Source: Sporosarcina cascadiensis (GTDB taxonomy: Bacteria > Bacillota > Bacilli > Bacillales_A > Planococcaceae). From it: 64,000 nt of DNA. Below, one piece after another: positions 33,491 to 41,632 of this stretch. Both the position numbers and the translations under genes were made by a program. Position 1 is the first letter of the stretch; the number at the start of each line of letters is the position of its first letter. The stretch spans positions 124,001 through 188,000 of the forward strand of contig NZ_WHVV01000004.1 of the NCBI RefSeq assembly GCF_009650995.1. Direction: 5' to 3'. Below the pieces are notes generated by a model. The model searched no databases, was not told the DNA's origin, and worked only from the letters and a program-made list of their open reading frames with translations.

Positions 33491-34459
33491 TTACTTAAGT
33501 TTTTTGATTTCATCAATCATAACTGGAATAATCTCGAAAATGTCCCCTACGATTCCGTAGTCAGCAATTTTAAAGATATTCGCTTCAGGATCTTTGTTAA
33601 TCGCTACAATGACTTTAGAGTTGGACATACCTGCAACGTGCTGAATCGCACCGGAGATTCCTGCTGCAATATAGAGGTCAGGCGTAACAACTTTGCCCGT
33701 CTGGCCAATTTGCAATGAATAATCACAGTAATCCGCATCACATGCACCGCGTGACGCACCGACTGCTCCTCCCAAAAGGTCTGCCAGTTCCTTCAAAGGT
33801 TCAAATCCTTCTGTACCTTTTACTCCGCGTCCGCCTGCTACGATTACTTTCGCTTCAGAAAGATCAACACCTTCTGTTGATTTTCTTACAACATCTTTAA
33901 TAACAGAGCGCAAGTTATTGATTTCCACTTCTTTTGATGTTATATCACCAGAACGTCCTGCATCATGTGCAAGCGGCTCAATGTTGTTCGGCCGAATTGT
34001 GATGAATTGCAGACCGTCTTTGATTTCCACTTTTTCAAACGCTTTACCTGAATAGATCGGGCGGATGAATTCCGCATCATCGCCTTCCCCTTCAATTTTC
34101 GTAACGTCTGAAATCAGACCTGCCGACAGCTTACTTGCTATCTTTGGAGATAGATCCTTACCCATTGCTGTGTGTCCGAAAACGATTCCTTCCGGTGACT
34201 CATCTTCATATACAGCCATAAACGCCTGACCAAAACCGTCCGGTGTATAATGCTTCAAATGAGGATGCTCAACTGTTACAACACGGTCTGCTCCATAATG
34301 AATCATTTCTTCACCCAGTGACTGGACTTGATCTCCTATTAAAACAGCGACAACTTCTCCGCCGCCTGAAATTGTTTTTGCTGCTGCAACTGTCTCAAAA
34401 GACACGTTACGCAGTTCGCCATCGCGAGCTTCACCTAAAACTAAAATTTTCTTTGACAT
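33491..34459 (-). CDS. etfA: Electron transfer flavoprotein alpha subunit
   Basis: A 322-residue FAD-binding subunit. The C-terminal FAD domain shows VIVAGGRGVKGTEGFEPLKE, GGAVGASRGACDADY, QIGQTGKVVTPDLYIAAGI, SGAIQHVAGMSNSK and AINKDPEANIFKIADYG. With EtfB it moves electrons from acyl-CoA dehydrogenases toward menaquinone. Last gene of the fadR-fadB-etfB-etfA unit; 33 bases after etfB. SD ATAGGAGGG. Confidence 0.95.
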   Translation of the reverse strand: MSKKILVLGEARDGELRNVSFETVAAAKTISGGGEVVAVLIGDQVQSLGEEMIHYGADRVVTVEHPHLKHYTPDGFGQAFMAVYEDESPEGIVFGHTAMGKDLSPKIASKLSAGLISDVTKIEGEGDDAEFIRPIYSGKAFEKVEIKDGLQFITIRPNNIEPLAHDAGRSGDITSKEVEINNLRSVIKDVVRKSTEGVDLSEAKVIVAGGRGVKGTEGFEPLKELADLLGGAVGASRGACDADYCDYSLQIGQTGKVVTPDLYIAAGISGAIQHVAGMSNSKVIVAINKDPEANIFKIADYGIVGDIFEIIPVMIDEIKKLK

Positions 34460-34492
34460 AATGTAGTCCCTCCTATTACGGTTCTATATGAA

Positions 34493-35266
34493 TTAAATTA
34501 CTTTCGCTTCAGAGTGCAATAATTTTACTAGTTCAGTTGCTTGGTCTGCAGGTTCCCCTTCAAGTACACGGCCCGCTGCTTTTGCTGGAGGAAGGAATAC
34601 ATCGATTGTTTCCGTTTTCGCTTCCACATCGTCTTCTTCAAGATCTAAGTCATCGAATTCCAGCTCTTCCAACGGTTTTTTCTTTGCTTTCATGATTCCC
34701 GGAAGTGATGGATAACGCGGCTCGTTCAATCCCTGCTGCGCTGTCACAAGCAACGGAAGAGACGTTTCGATAGTTTCAGAATCACCTTCAACGTCACGAA
34801 CCACCGTCACTGTAGTTCCGTCAATCTTCAAGTCCGTAATTGTCGTTACATAGTTAATACCGAGCAGCTCAGCAACACGAGGTCCGACTTGACCAGAACC
34901 TCCGTCAATTGCTACGTTACCTGCCAGAATGATATCTGCATCTTTATCTTTCAAGTAATCTGCGATAATTTTAGCAGAGGTGAATTCATCCATTTCATCA
35001 ATGTCATCTTCCACATCGATCAGAACAGCTTTATCTGCACCCATGGCAAGCGCTGTACGCAATTGCTTTTCCGCGTCTTCTTCACCGATAGACAAAACTG
35101 TTACTTCTCCTCCGTGTTCATCGCGCAGCTGAATTGCCTCTTCCACAGCGTACTCATCATAAGGATTGATGATGAATTCTGCGCCGTCTTCTGAAATAGC
35201 ACCGTTTGAGATTGAGATTTTTTCTTCCGTATCAAATGTTCTTTTTACCAATGCATAAATGTTCAT
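34493..35266 (-). CDS. etfB: Electron transfer flavoprotein beta subunit
   Basis: A 257-residue AMP-binding subunit. It has the conserved NPYDEYAVEEAIQLRDE near residue 33, DADIILAGNVAIDGGSGQVG and PLLVTAQQGLNEPRYPSLPG, the ETF-beta signature. It forms the ETF heterodimer with EtfA. 23 bases separate it from fadB. SD AGGAGG precedes the ATG. Confidence 0.95.
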   Translation of the reverse strand: MNIYALVKRTFDTEEKISISNGAISEDGAEFIINPYDEYAVEEAIQLRDEHGGEVTVLSIGEEDAEKQLRTALAMGADKAVLIDVEDDIDEMDEFTSAKIIADYLKDKDADIILAGNVAIDGGSGQVGPRVAELLGINYVTTITDLKIDGTTVTVVRDVEGDSETIETSLPLLVTAQQGLNEPRYPSLPGIMKAKKKPLEELEFDDLDLEEDDVEAKTETIDVFLPPAKAAGRVLEGEPADQATELVKLLHSEAKVI

Positions 35267-35289
35267 TAATAGAACCTCCTATTCAATAA

Positions 35290-36063
35290 TTACTTTCCGG
35301 TAAATGTAGGTTGACGCTTTTCAATAAATGCTTGTATTCCCTCTCTGGCATCCTCAGATACAAAGACTTCACCGAATGACTTCGCCTCTGCTTCAACTCC
35401 ATCATGGAAGGATCGGTCTTTTGTAAAGGACAGCATATGTAACGCATGCTTCACTGCAATAGGGCTTTTAAGAGAGATTTTCTTTGCCAGTTCCAGCGTA
35501 GCGTCCATAAGCTCTTCATCTGCATACGCATGATTGGCAAGTCCCCACTGCACTGCATCATCGCCTGAAATCGGGTCACTTGTCAGCATCATTTCTGCTG
35601 CTTTTGCGACACCGACTAAACGCGGAAGACGCTGTGTACCGGCAAAACCGGGAATGAGTCCTAATTGCAATTCAGGCAAGCCGAGTTTAGCGGACTTTGT
35701 AACCAATCTGATATGGCAAGACATCGCCAATTCCAAACCTCCGCCAAGCGCCGCGCCATGAATGGAAGCGATTACAGGCTTAGGGAAGCTTTCCAAACGT
35801 TCAAACACTTTCTGGCCATTGCCCGAAAGCTCGGAGAAAGCGTCACCTGTATTGACTGTCGTAAATTCTTTAATATCTGCTCCTGCCGAGAAGAATCTTC
35901 CTTCTCCGTATAAAACGACAACTCGAATTTCACTGTCGTTCTCTACATTGGTCAAGAGTTGATCCACTTCTTCGATTAATTTTGAAGAAAGTGCATTCGC
36001 AGGAGGGTGATCTATTTTCGCCAAAGCGATGTGACCATCCTTTTCCATCTTAATCAATGACAT
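35290..36063 (-). CDS. fadB: Enoyl-CoA hydratase/isomerase
   Basis: A 257-residue crotonase-fold protein. The oxyanion hole sequences FFSAGADIKEF and SIHGAALGGGLELAMSCHIR, then the Glu-containing PELQLGLIPGFAGTQRLPRL, identify an enoyl-CoA hydratase. It hydrates trans-2-enoyl-CoA in beta-oxidation. Orthologous in position to B. subtilis fadB (ysiB). SD AAAGGGG. 28 bases after fadR. Confidence 0.93.
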   Translation of the reverse strand: MSLIKMEKDGHIALAKIDHPPANALSSKLIEEVDQLLTNVENDSEIRVVVLYGEGRFFSAGADIKEFTTVNTGDAFSELSGNGQKVFERLESFPKPVIASIHGAALGGGLELAMSCHIRLVTKSAKLGLPELQLGLIPGFAGTQRLPRLVGVAKAAEMMLTSDPISGDDAVQWGLANHAYADEELMDATLELAKKISLKSPIAVKHALHMLSFTKDRSFHDGVEAEAKSFGEVFVSEDAREGIQAFIEKRQPTFTGK

Positions 36064-36091
36064 CCACTACATCCCCTTTGATAGTATACCC

Positions 36092-36676
36092 TTATTTTTG
36101 CTGATATCCATGTAATAACATATTGCTGACTCTCGGAGCGAGACTGACCAAATCGTATTTCTGTTCATTCATGACCCAGGAAGTAATTGTTTCATCCATC
36201 GTTCCGAAGAGCATTTGCCGGGCCAGACGCAAATCCAAATCAACAGAAAACTCTTCATGTTTCACTCCTGTTTCGAGTAAATTATCCAACAAGATCATAT
36301 ATTCCTTTAATACATTATTGATTTGGAAACGCAGATCTTTATTGGATTGTCTAAGCTCCAGCTGGGTGACGATCGCCAAATGAGGATCATCCTGCAGCAC
36401 TCTGAAATGATTTTCAACAACCTCACGTAATTTCTCTGAGGTGGAAAAGTCTTTAGTTAATATTTCTTTAACGTTCTCTACAAAAATCGCCATTTTCTCC
36501 CGGAAGACGGAAATCAGAATATCTTCTTTATTTTTAAAGTAAAGATAGATGGTTCCATCCGCCACTCCCGCTTCTTTAGCAATCTTTGAGACTTGAGCTT
36601 GGTGGTATCCGTTTTCTGCAATGACGATTACTGCAGCGTCAATGATTTGTTTATATTTAGGTTTTGTCCGTTTCAA
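36092..36676 (-). CDS. fadR: TetR-family fatty-acid regulator FadR
   Basis: A 194-residue TetR-type repressor. The N-terminal HTH reads IIDAAVIVIAENGYHQAQVS, KIAKEAGVADGTIYLYFKNK, typical of FadR (YsiA). The C-terminal all-helical part binds long-chain acyl-CoA, releasing DNA. TTG start with SD GGTGGTG. A consensus FadR box directly downstream of its own promoter (36704-36721) indicates autoregulation. It is 89 bases downstream of lcfA. Confidence 0.93.
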   Translation of the reverse strand: MKRTKPKYKQIIDAAVIVIAENGYHQAQVSKIAKEAGVADGTIYLYFKNKEDILISVFREKMAIFVENVKEILTKDFSTSEKLREVVENHFRVLQDDPHLAIVTQLELRQSNKDLRFQINNVLKEYMILLDNLLETGVKHEEFSVDLDLRLARQMLFGTMDETITSWVMNEQKYDLVSLAPRVSNMLLHGYQQK

Positions 36677-36703
36677 TATCTTTCACCACCAAAAAAGAAA
36701 ATA

Positions 36704-36721
36704 TGAATGATTATTCATTCA
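36704..36721. promoter_or_regulatory. FadR box, perfect consensus, before fadR
   Basis: Minus strand TGAATGAATAATCATTCA matches the Bacillus consensus TGAATGAnTAnTCATTCA at every fixed position. It starts eight bases after the -10 of the fadR promoter. Confidence 0.85.
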
Positions 36722-36728
36722 TATTTTC

Positions 36729-36757
36729 ATAATAGTAAACTTTTCAGTTACAGTCAA
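36729..36757 (-). promoter_or_regulatory. Internal sigma-A promoter of fadR-fadB-etfB-etfA
   Basis: Minus strand TTGACT (36752-36757), a 17-base spacer, and TATTAT (36729-36734). Located between lcfA and fadR, it allows the four downstream genes to be expressed apart from lcfA. Confidence 0.75.
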
Positions 36758-36765
36758 GTATTTTG

Positions 36766-38469
36766 TTAAGAAGTTTTTAATGTATCACTACCTTCTGTTA
36801 GTTTTTTCCTCTCTTCATCGACAAGTGAACGTCGTAAAATTTTACCTACTGCTGTTTTCGGCAGCTCATCACGGAATTCATATTTCTTTGGAACTTTAAA
36901 TGCCGCCAGCTGTTTTCTGCAATACGTATCTAATTCTTTCTCTGTAACGGAATGTCCTTCTTTTAATACGATATAAGCTTTAACCGTTTCGCCACGGTAT
37001 GGATCAGGCACACCCGCTACGATACACTCCTGGATACCCGGATGCTCATAAAGCACTTCCTCGATTTCGCGAGGATAAATATTGAACCCGCTCGCAATAA
37101 TCATATCTTTCTTACGGTCTACGATAAAAAAGTAGCCGTCTTCATCCATATAACCAAGATCCCCTGTCAGTAACCAGCCGTCCCGGAACGTTTCTGCCGT
37201 ATCGTCAGGTCTATTCCAATAACCTTTCATTATTTGAGGACCTTTTACTGCGATCTCCCCAATTTCACCGAACGGAAGGGAGTCAGATGAACCGGGTCCC
37301 AGCACACAAGCATCCGTGTCTGGCCAAGGAACACCGATAGAACCTCTTTTTTCGAGTCCGTCCCAAACGAAGTTAGATAAGACAACAGGTGATGTTTCTG
37401 TCAGTCCGTAGCCTTCTACCAGCTTGCCGCCTGTTACTTCTTCAAACTTTTCCTTTACTTCAATCGGCAGCGCGGCAGATCCGCTGATACATGCCTTTAT
37501 TGAAGACAAATCATATTTATTCAAGTCCGGATGATTTAAGAGGCCGATGTAAATAGTCGGGGCTCCCGGAAATAATGTAGGTTTCTGCTTATCTATTTCT
37601 TTTAAAGCTGTCTTAAAATCGAATTTGGGAATCAAAATCATTTTATGGCTTTTCATTACAGCGAAAATCAGCACAGTAGTCATTCCATATACATGGAAGA
37701 ACGGTAGAATTCCCATAATTGTTTCTTTACCTTCTTCGGTTTTATATAGCCATGTGCTGCACATTTCCGCATTGCTGATTAAATTGGCATGCGTTAATTC
37801 TACACCCTTTGGAGGTCCTGTTGTTCCGCCTGTATATTGAAGAAGAGCAATATCGTCTTTTTCAAACGATACATGATCTGGATCAGGTTTAGTGGATTTC
37901 ATGATCTCTGTGTATAAATGATTAATCCCCCGATGTTCCACCTTGACCGTAACACCGTTTTCTTTCTTCTGGATAAATGGATAGATAAGATTCTTAGGGA
38001 ACGGCAGATAATCTTTAATTCCAGTAATAACCACATGTTCCAATGAAGTCGCCTTCATAGCTTTCGAGACTCTCGGATATAGAATGTCTAATGTAATGAT
38101 CACTTTTGCTCCGGAATCCGACATTTGATAAGCCATTTCGCGTTCTGTATAAAGGGGATTTGTCTGAACGACAATTGCGCCTGCATACAGAATACCATAA
38201 TATGCGATAGCACCCTGAGGACAGTTCGGCAGCATAATTGCTACACGATCACCTTTTACAACACCAAGCTTTTGCAGATAGGCGGCGAACTTTAAAGCTG
38301 ACTCATAAAACTCTGTAAATGTAATATCTTTCCCCATAAAATGCATAGCAGTTTTATCAGGATAGTTCTTTTTCGACCTCGTTAGATATTCCTGCAGGGG
38401 AATTTGTTCGTATTCCAATGTTCTCGGAATTTCAGGTGGATAGGTTGACAACCAAGGCTTTTGTGTCAT
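36766..38469 (-). CDS. lcfA: Long-chain fatty acid-CoA ligase
   Basis: A 567-residue AMP-forming ligase. AMP motif LLQYTGGTTGPPKGVELTH, then EGYGLTETSPV, the hinge LTGDLGYMDEDGYFFIVDRK, and the catalytic Lys in PKTAVGKILRR. It activates long-chain fatty acids for beta-oxidation. The frame runs 23 codons upstream, but ATG 38469 has SD GAAGGAG and matches homologues. Promoter at 38521-38549, cre at 38557-38571. Confidence 0.95.
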   Translation of the reverse strand: MTQKPWLSTYPPEIPRTLEYEQIPLQEYLTRSKKNYPDKTAMHFMGKDITFTEFYESALKFAAYLQKLGVVKGDRVAIMLPNCPQGAIAYYGILYAGAIVVQTNPLYTEREMAYQMSDSGAKVIITLDILYPRVSKAMKATSLEHVVITGIKDYLPFPKNLIYPFIQKKENGVTVKVEHRGINHLYTEIMKSTKPDPDHVSFEKDDIALLQYTGGTTGPPKGVELTHANLISNAEMCSTWLYKTEEGKETIMGILPFFHVYGMTTVLIFAVMKSHKMILIPKFDFKTALKEIDKQKPTLFPGAPTIYIGLLNHPDLNKYDLSSIKACISGSAALPIEVKEKFEEVTGGKLVEGYGLTETSPVVLSNFVWDGLEKRGSIGVPWPDTDACVLGPGSSDSLPFGEIGEIAVKGPQIMKGYWNRPDDTAETFRDGWLLTGDLGYMDEDGYFFIVDRKKDMIIASGFNIYPREIEEVLYEHPGIQECIVAGVPDPYRGETVKAYIVLKEGHSVTEKELDTYCRKQLAAFKVPKKYEFRDELPKTAVGKILRRSLVDEERKKLTEGSDTLKTS

Positions 38470-38501
38470 CTTCACAACTCCTTCACTTGTAATTAATTGT
38501 T

Positions 38502-38518
38502 TGAATATTCCTTGTTCA
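38502..38518. promoter_or_regulatory. Weak FadR-like site before lcfA
   Basis: TGAATATTCCTTGTTCA keeps the outer TGAA/TTCA half-sites but is one base short of the 18-bp consensus and diverges inside. It is just downstream of the lcfA -10, the same position as in the other two FadR sites. Confidence 0.35.
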
Positions 38519-38520
38519 TT

Positions 38521-38549
38521 AGTATATCGATAAACCATTTAGTTTACAA
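38521..38549 (-). promoter_or_regulatory. Sigma-A promoter of lcfA
   Basis: Minus strand TTGTAA (38544-38549), a 17-base spacer, and TATACT (38521-38526), 52 bases before the lcfA start. Confidence 0.6.
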
Positions 38550-38556
38550 GATAAAT

Positions 38557-38571
38557 ATGAAAGCGCTTTAC
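38557..38571. promoter_or_regulatory. CcpA cre candidate upstream of lcfA
   Basis: ATGAAAGCGCTTTAC matches the cre pattern WTGnAAnCGnWnnCW with one mismatch. It lies just upstream of the lcfA -35. Catabolite repression of the FadR regulon by CcpA is known in B. subtilis. Confidence 0.5.
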
Positions 38572-38664
38572 TTTAGCCCAAAATAGAAAGATTTCGTCTA
38601 CTCTATTACATGCATGCGGTAAGGATATTATGCTTCAGTGCGCAATAAAAAATGAAACAAAAAA

Positions 38665-38695
38665 CACACCAGACCAAAGTCAAGGCGTGTTCGTA
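38665..38695 (-). terminator. Terminator of the small ORF at 38680-38766
   Basis: Minus strand AACACGCC/GGTGTGTT hairpin followed by TTTTTTG. It overlaps the stop codon of the 28-residue ORF. Confidence 0.65.
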
Positions 38696-38766
38696 AAAAG
38701 CCAATACACTCCAACTAAAACGAATAGTATACAGACTGCAATCAAAATTTTAATCAATCTTTCCAT
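38680..38766 (-). CDS. Small membrane protein, 28 residues
   Basis: An ATG frame encodes MERLIKILIAVCILFVLVGV followed by YWLFTNTP: two positive charges, one membrane helix and a short polar tail. GGAG lies ten bases upstream and a terminator overlaps the stop codon. It is 13 bases after the DUF350 gene on the same strand, so the two are probably cotranscribed. No family is recognised. Confidence 0.45.
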   Translation of the reverse strand: MERLIKILIAVCILFVLVGVYWLFTNTP

Positions 38767-38779
38767 AATAAGCTATCTC

Positions 38780-39193
38780 CTATGAAATACTGGCTCCTAT
38801 AACGAAAGACAGACCGACCGAAATACAGAGTGAGATGAAACCGACAGAACGATTATCCGCCTGTATTTCATCATCCACTTTGAATTTCGGAGTCAGGAAT
38901 TCGAACAGCAGATAGGCAAAGATGAGCAGTGTAAAACCAAACAGTCCCCATCCCATCATTTGCGGCAGACTGTTGTGCTGCTCAATGGAATAGCGAAATA
39001 TATTCGCAACACCGAAAATTTTACCGCCTGTTGCCATCGCCACAGCCAAATTGCCTTTTCGAATTTCTTCCCAGTTTTTATATTTTGTTACGACCTCAAA
39101 TAATACCATGGAGACGATCAGGCATAGTGTAACTACGCTGAAATAACCCGCTGTTTCCACTAAAGGGTGACTCCAAAAACCCGTATGATCCAT
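38780..39193 (-). CDS. DUF350 membrane protein (YshE-like)
   Basis: A 137-residue integral membrane protein with four helices. It has the internal duplication typical of DUF350 (GYFSVVTLCLIVSMVLFEVV, then a second pair of helices) and NLAVAMATGGKIFGVANIF. Function is unknown. It lies downstream of mutS2 as yshE does in B. subtilis. SD AAGGTG precedes the ATG. Confidence 0.82.
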   Translation of the reverse strand: MDHTGFWSHPLVETAGYFSVVTLCLIVSMVLFEVVTKYKNWEEIRKGNLAVAMATGGKIFGVANIFRYSIEQHNSLPQMMGWGLFGFTLLIFAYLLFEFLTPKFKVDDEIQADNRSVGFISLCISVGLSFVIGASIS

Positions 39194-39258
39194 AATTTCG
39201 GCACCTTCTTTATGTTCTCTTGCTTGTCTTACGATTGACTGTGCCGAAAGGTTTCATT

Positions 39259-41616
39259 TTATTTCAATTCAACGATTGTTACACCGGAGCCGCCTTCTCC
39301 CGCTTCGCCGAAACGGTATGAATTTACACGGGAATGTTTTTTCAAATATTGCTGAACACCTTTTTGCAGTGCGCCTGTCCCTTTGCCGTGAATAATGGAA
39401 ACTTGGTGATAATTGGATAAAAGTGCATCATCCAAATACTTTTCAGTACGTGCAATCGCATCTTCATAACGTTCGCCCCGCAGATCTAATTCCAGCTTTA
39501 CATGACCCGAACGGCCTCTTACCGCTGTGGATATCACTTGTTTCTTCTCTTTTTCGGGCTTAATGTATTCGAGTCCGGACTCAGGTAATTTCATTTTTAA
39601 AATACCGATTTCAACGACCCATTCTTTATCTGAAACTTTTTCTACCAGAACACCTTTTTGTCCGTAGGCCAGTACTTTCACCTCGTCGCCCGGCTGAAGC
39701 GGACGGGGAGCTGCTTTGGCTTTAATTGCTTTCTTCTTCTTTTCCGCCGGCGCTGCACCTTCCAGACGCTTCTTCGCATCAATCAGTTCATGTTCTTTTA
39801 CACTTGCTCCTGCCGTCATACGAAGGGCGCGCAAATCAGAGATGACAGCTTCGGATTCAATTTTCGCCTGTTCCACAATTTTCTTCGCGCGTTCTTTTGC
39901 TGCTTCAGTTAAGCGGTCCTTCTGCTCTTCAAATTCCGCAAGCTTGGCATTCAATTCTTTTTTCAGCTGTTCAGTTTCAAGCAACAGAACGTGCGTCTGT
40001 TCCGCATCTTTTTCGGATTGCACACGGCTTGTTTCAAGTGAAGCGATCATCGAATCCACTTCTCCCCGATTTTCTCCAGTAAAACTTTTTGCCCGGTCAA
40101 TAATATGGTTATGCAATCCGAGCCGTTTTGAAATTTCAAAAGCATTACTTCGTCCAGGCACGCCGATTAACAGTCTGTACGTCGGGCTCAGCGTATCAAT
40201 ATCGAATTCAACACTGGCATTTGCCACGCCCGGACGGTTATATCCGTATGCCTTTAATTCCGGGTAGTGTGTTGTCGCCATCACACGTGCTCCGCTGCCA
40301 TGCACTTCGTCCAGGATAGAGATTGCCAGAGCTGCCCCTTCCTGCGGATCAGTTCCCGAACCTAATTCATCAAATAATAACAGTGAACGGTCATCGAATT
40401 TCTTCAGAATATCCACTATATTCACCATATGGGAAGAGAACGTACTCAAACTTTGCTCAATTGACTGCTCGTCCCCGATATCAGCATAAATCGAATCAAA
40501 CACAGCAATTTCTGAACCATCCAGCACAGGAATCGGCAATCCGGCCTGCGCCATCAGTGTGCAGAGTCCTACCGTCTTCAATGTCACCGTCTTACCGCCA
40601 GTATTCGGACCTGTAATAACGATCGTTGTGATCTCGTCACCAAATTCGATCGTATTCGCAACCGCTTCTTCGATCGGCAACAATGGATGCCGAGCTTTTG
40701 CAAGGCGCATATAGCCATCCCCATTGACTTCGGGCTTCGTACATTTATTTGCAGTGCCGTATTTTGCTTTCGCTAAAATTACATCTACTTCGGCTAATAG
40801 CTGAACCAATGTAAATAAATCATGTGCTACTGCCTGAACCTCTGCAGACAGAGCAAGAAGTATTTTCTCGATTTCTTCCTGTTCTTTCACCTTTAAACTG
40901 CGTATTTCATTATTGGCTTGAACTACCGCATCAGGTTCAATGAAAAGCGTCTGGCCTGAAGAGGACATATCATGAATCACACCGCCGTAATGAGAACGAT
41001 ATTCCGCTTTTACCGGAATCACATAGCGGTCATTCCGCATCGTAACGATGGCATCTGAAAGCATCTTGGAAGCGTTTTTCCCTCTTGTGTAACTTTCCAG
41101 TCTTTCTTTAACCCGGCTTTCCTGTATACGAAGACCCTGCCGAAGAGATCGTAATGCAGAAGAAGCGCTGTCCATTACCCTGCCGTTATCGTCGATCGCT
41201 GCATTGATTTCATGTTCAAGACCTGTCAGGATAGGCATTGCCTGCTTGCGGCCAATTAAATGCGGAATCGAAATCTCTTCTTCCGTAATCACCGCTTCCA
41301 AAAACTGACGCAGTATTCTGCTGGCACGGATGGTGTCTGCAATTTCCACTAACTCCATTGCACTTAACATCGCTCCGATTTGTGCACGCTTGGCATGCGG
41401 ACGAATATCATGAATGCCGCCCATTGGCACATTTCCCCGAATTCGCAGCAATGCCAGTCCTTCATCTGTTTCTTCCAATAAACGCTGAACATCCTCTAAT
41501 TGATGGGATGGAACGAGCTGCTCTACATGCGACCGGCCTGCTGACGATGTACAATGTGCAGTCACTTGCTGAATAATTTTATCAAATTCAAGTGTTTTTA
41601 AGACACGTTTTTCCAA
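39259..41616 (-). CDS. mutS2: Endonuclease MutS2
   Basis: A 785-residue MutS-family ATPase with a C-terminal Smr domain. Walker A VITGPNTGGKTVTLKTVGL, Walker B LLLFDELGSGTDPQEGAAL, a long coiled coil (about 515-630), and Smr LDLRGERYEDAI with HGKGTGALQKGV. MutS2 proteins suppress homologous recombination and, in Bacillus, take part in ribosome rescue after collisions. TTG start with SD AAAGGAAG. 16 bases after polX. Confidence 0.95.
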   Translation of the reverse strand: MEKRVLKTLEFDKIIQQVTAHCTSSAGRSHVEQLVPSHQLEDVQRLLEETDEGLALLRIRGNVPMGGIHDIRPHAKRAQIGAMLSAMELVEIADTIRASRILRQFLEAVITEEEISIPHLIGRKQAMPILTGLEHEINAAIDDNGRVMDSASSALRSLRQGLRIQESRVKERLESYTRGKNASKMLSDAIVTMRNDRYVIPVKAEYRSHYGGVIHDMSSSGQTLFIEPDAVVQANNEIRSLKVKEQEEIEKILLALSAEVQAVAHDLFTLVQLLAEVDVILAKAKYGTANKCTKPEVNGDGYMRLAKARHPLLPIEEAVANTIEFGDEITTIVITGPNTGGKTVTLKTVGLCTLMAQAGLPIPVLDGSEIAVFDSIYADIGDEQSIEQSLSTFSSHMVNIVDILKKFDDRSLLLFDELGSGTDPQEGAALAISILDEVHGSGARVMATTHYPELKAYGYNRPGVANASVEFDIDTLSPTYRLLIGVPGRSNAFEISKRLGLHNHIIDRAKSFTGENRGEVDSMIASLETSRVQSEKDAEQTHVLLLETEQLKKELNAKLAEFEEQKDRLTEAAKERAKKIVEQAKIESEAVISDLRALRMTAGASVKEHELIDAKKRLEGAAPAEKKKKAIKAKAAPRPLQPGDEVKVLAYGQKGVLVEKVSDKEWVVEIGILKMKLPESGLEYIKPEKEKKQVISTAVRGRSGHVKLELDLRGERYEDAIARTEKYLDDALLSNYHQVSIIHGKGTGALQKGVQQYLKKHSRVNSYRFGEAGEGGSGVTIVELK

Positions 41617-41632
41617 TGTCTTACACTTCCTT

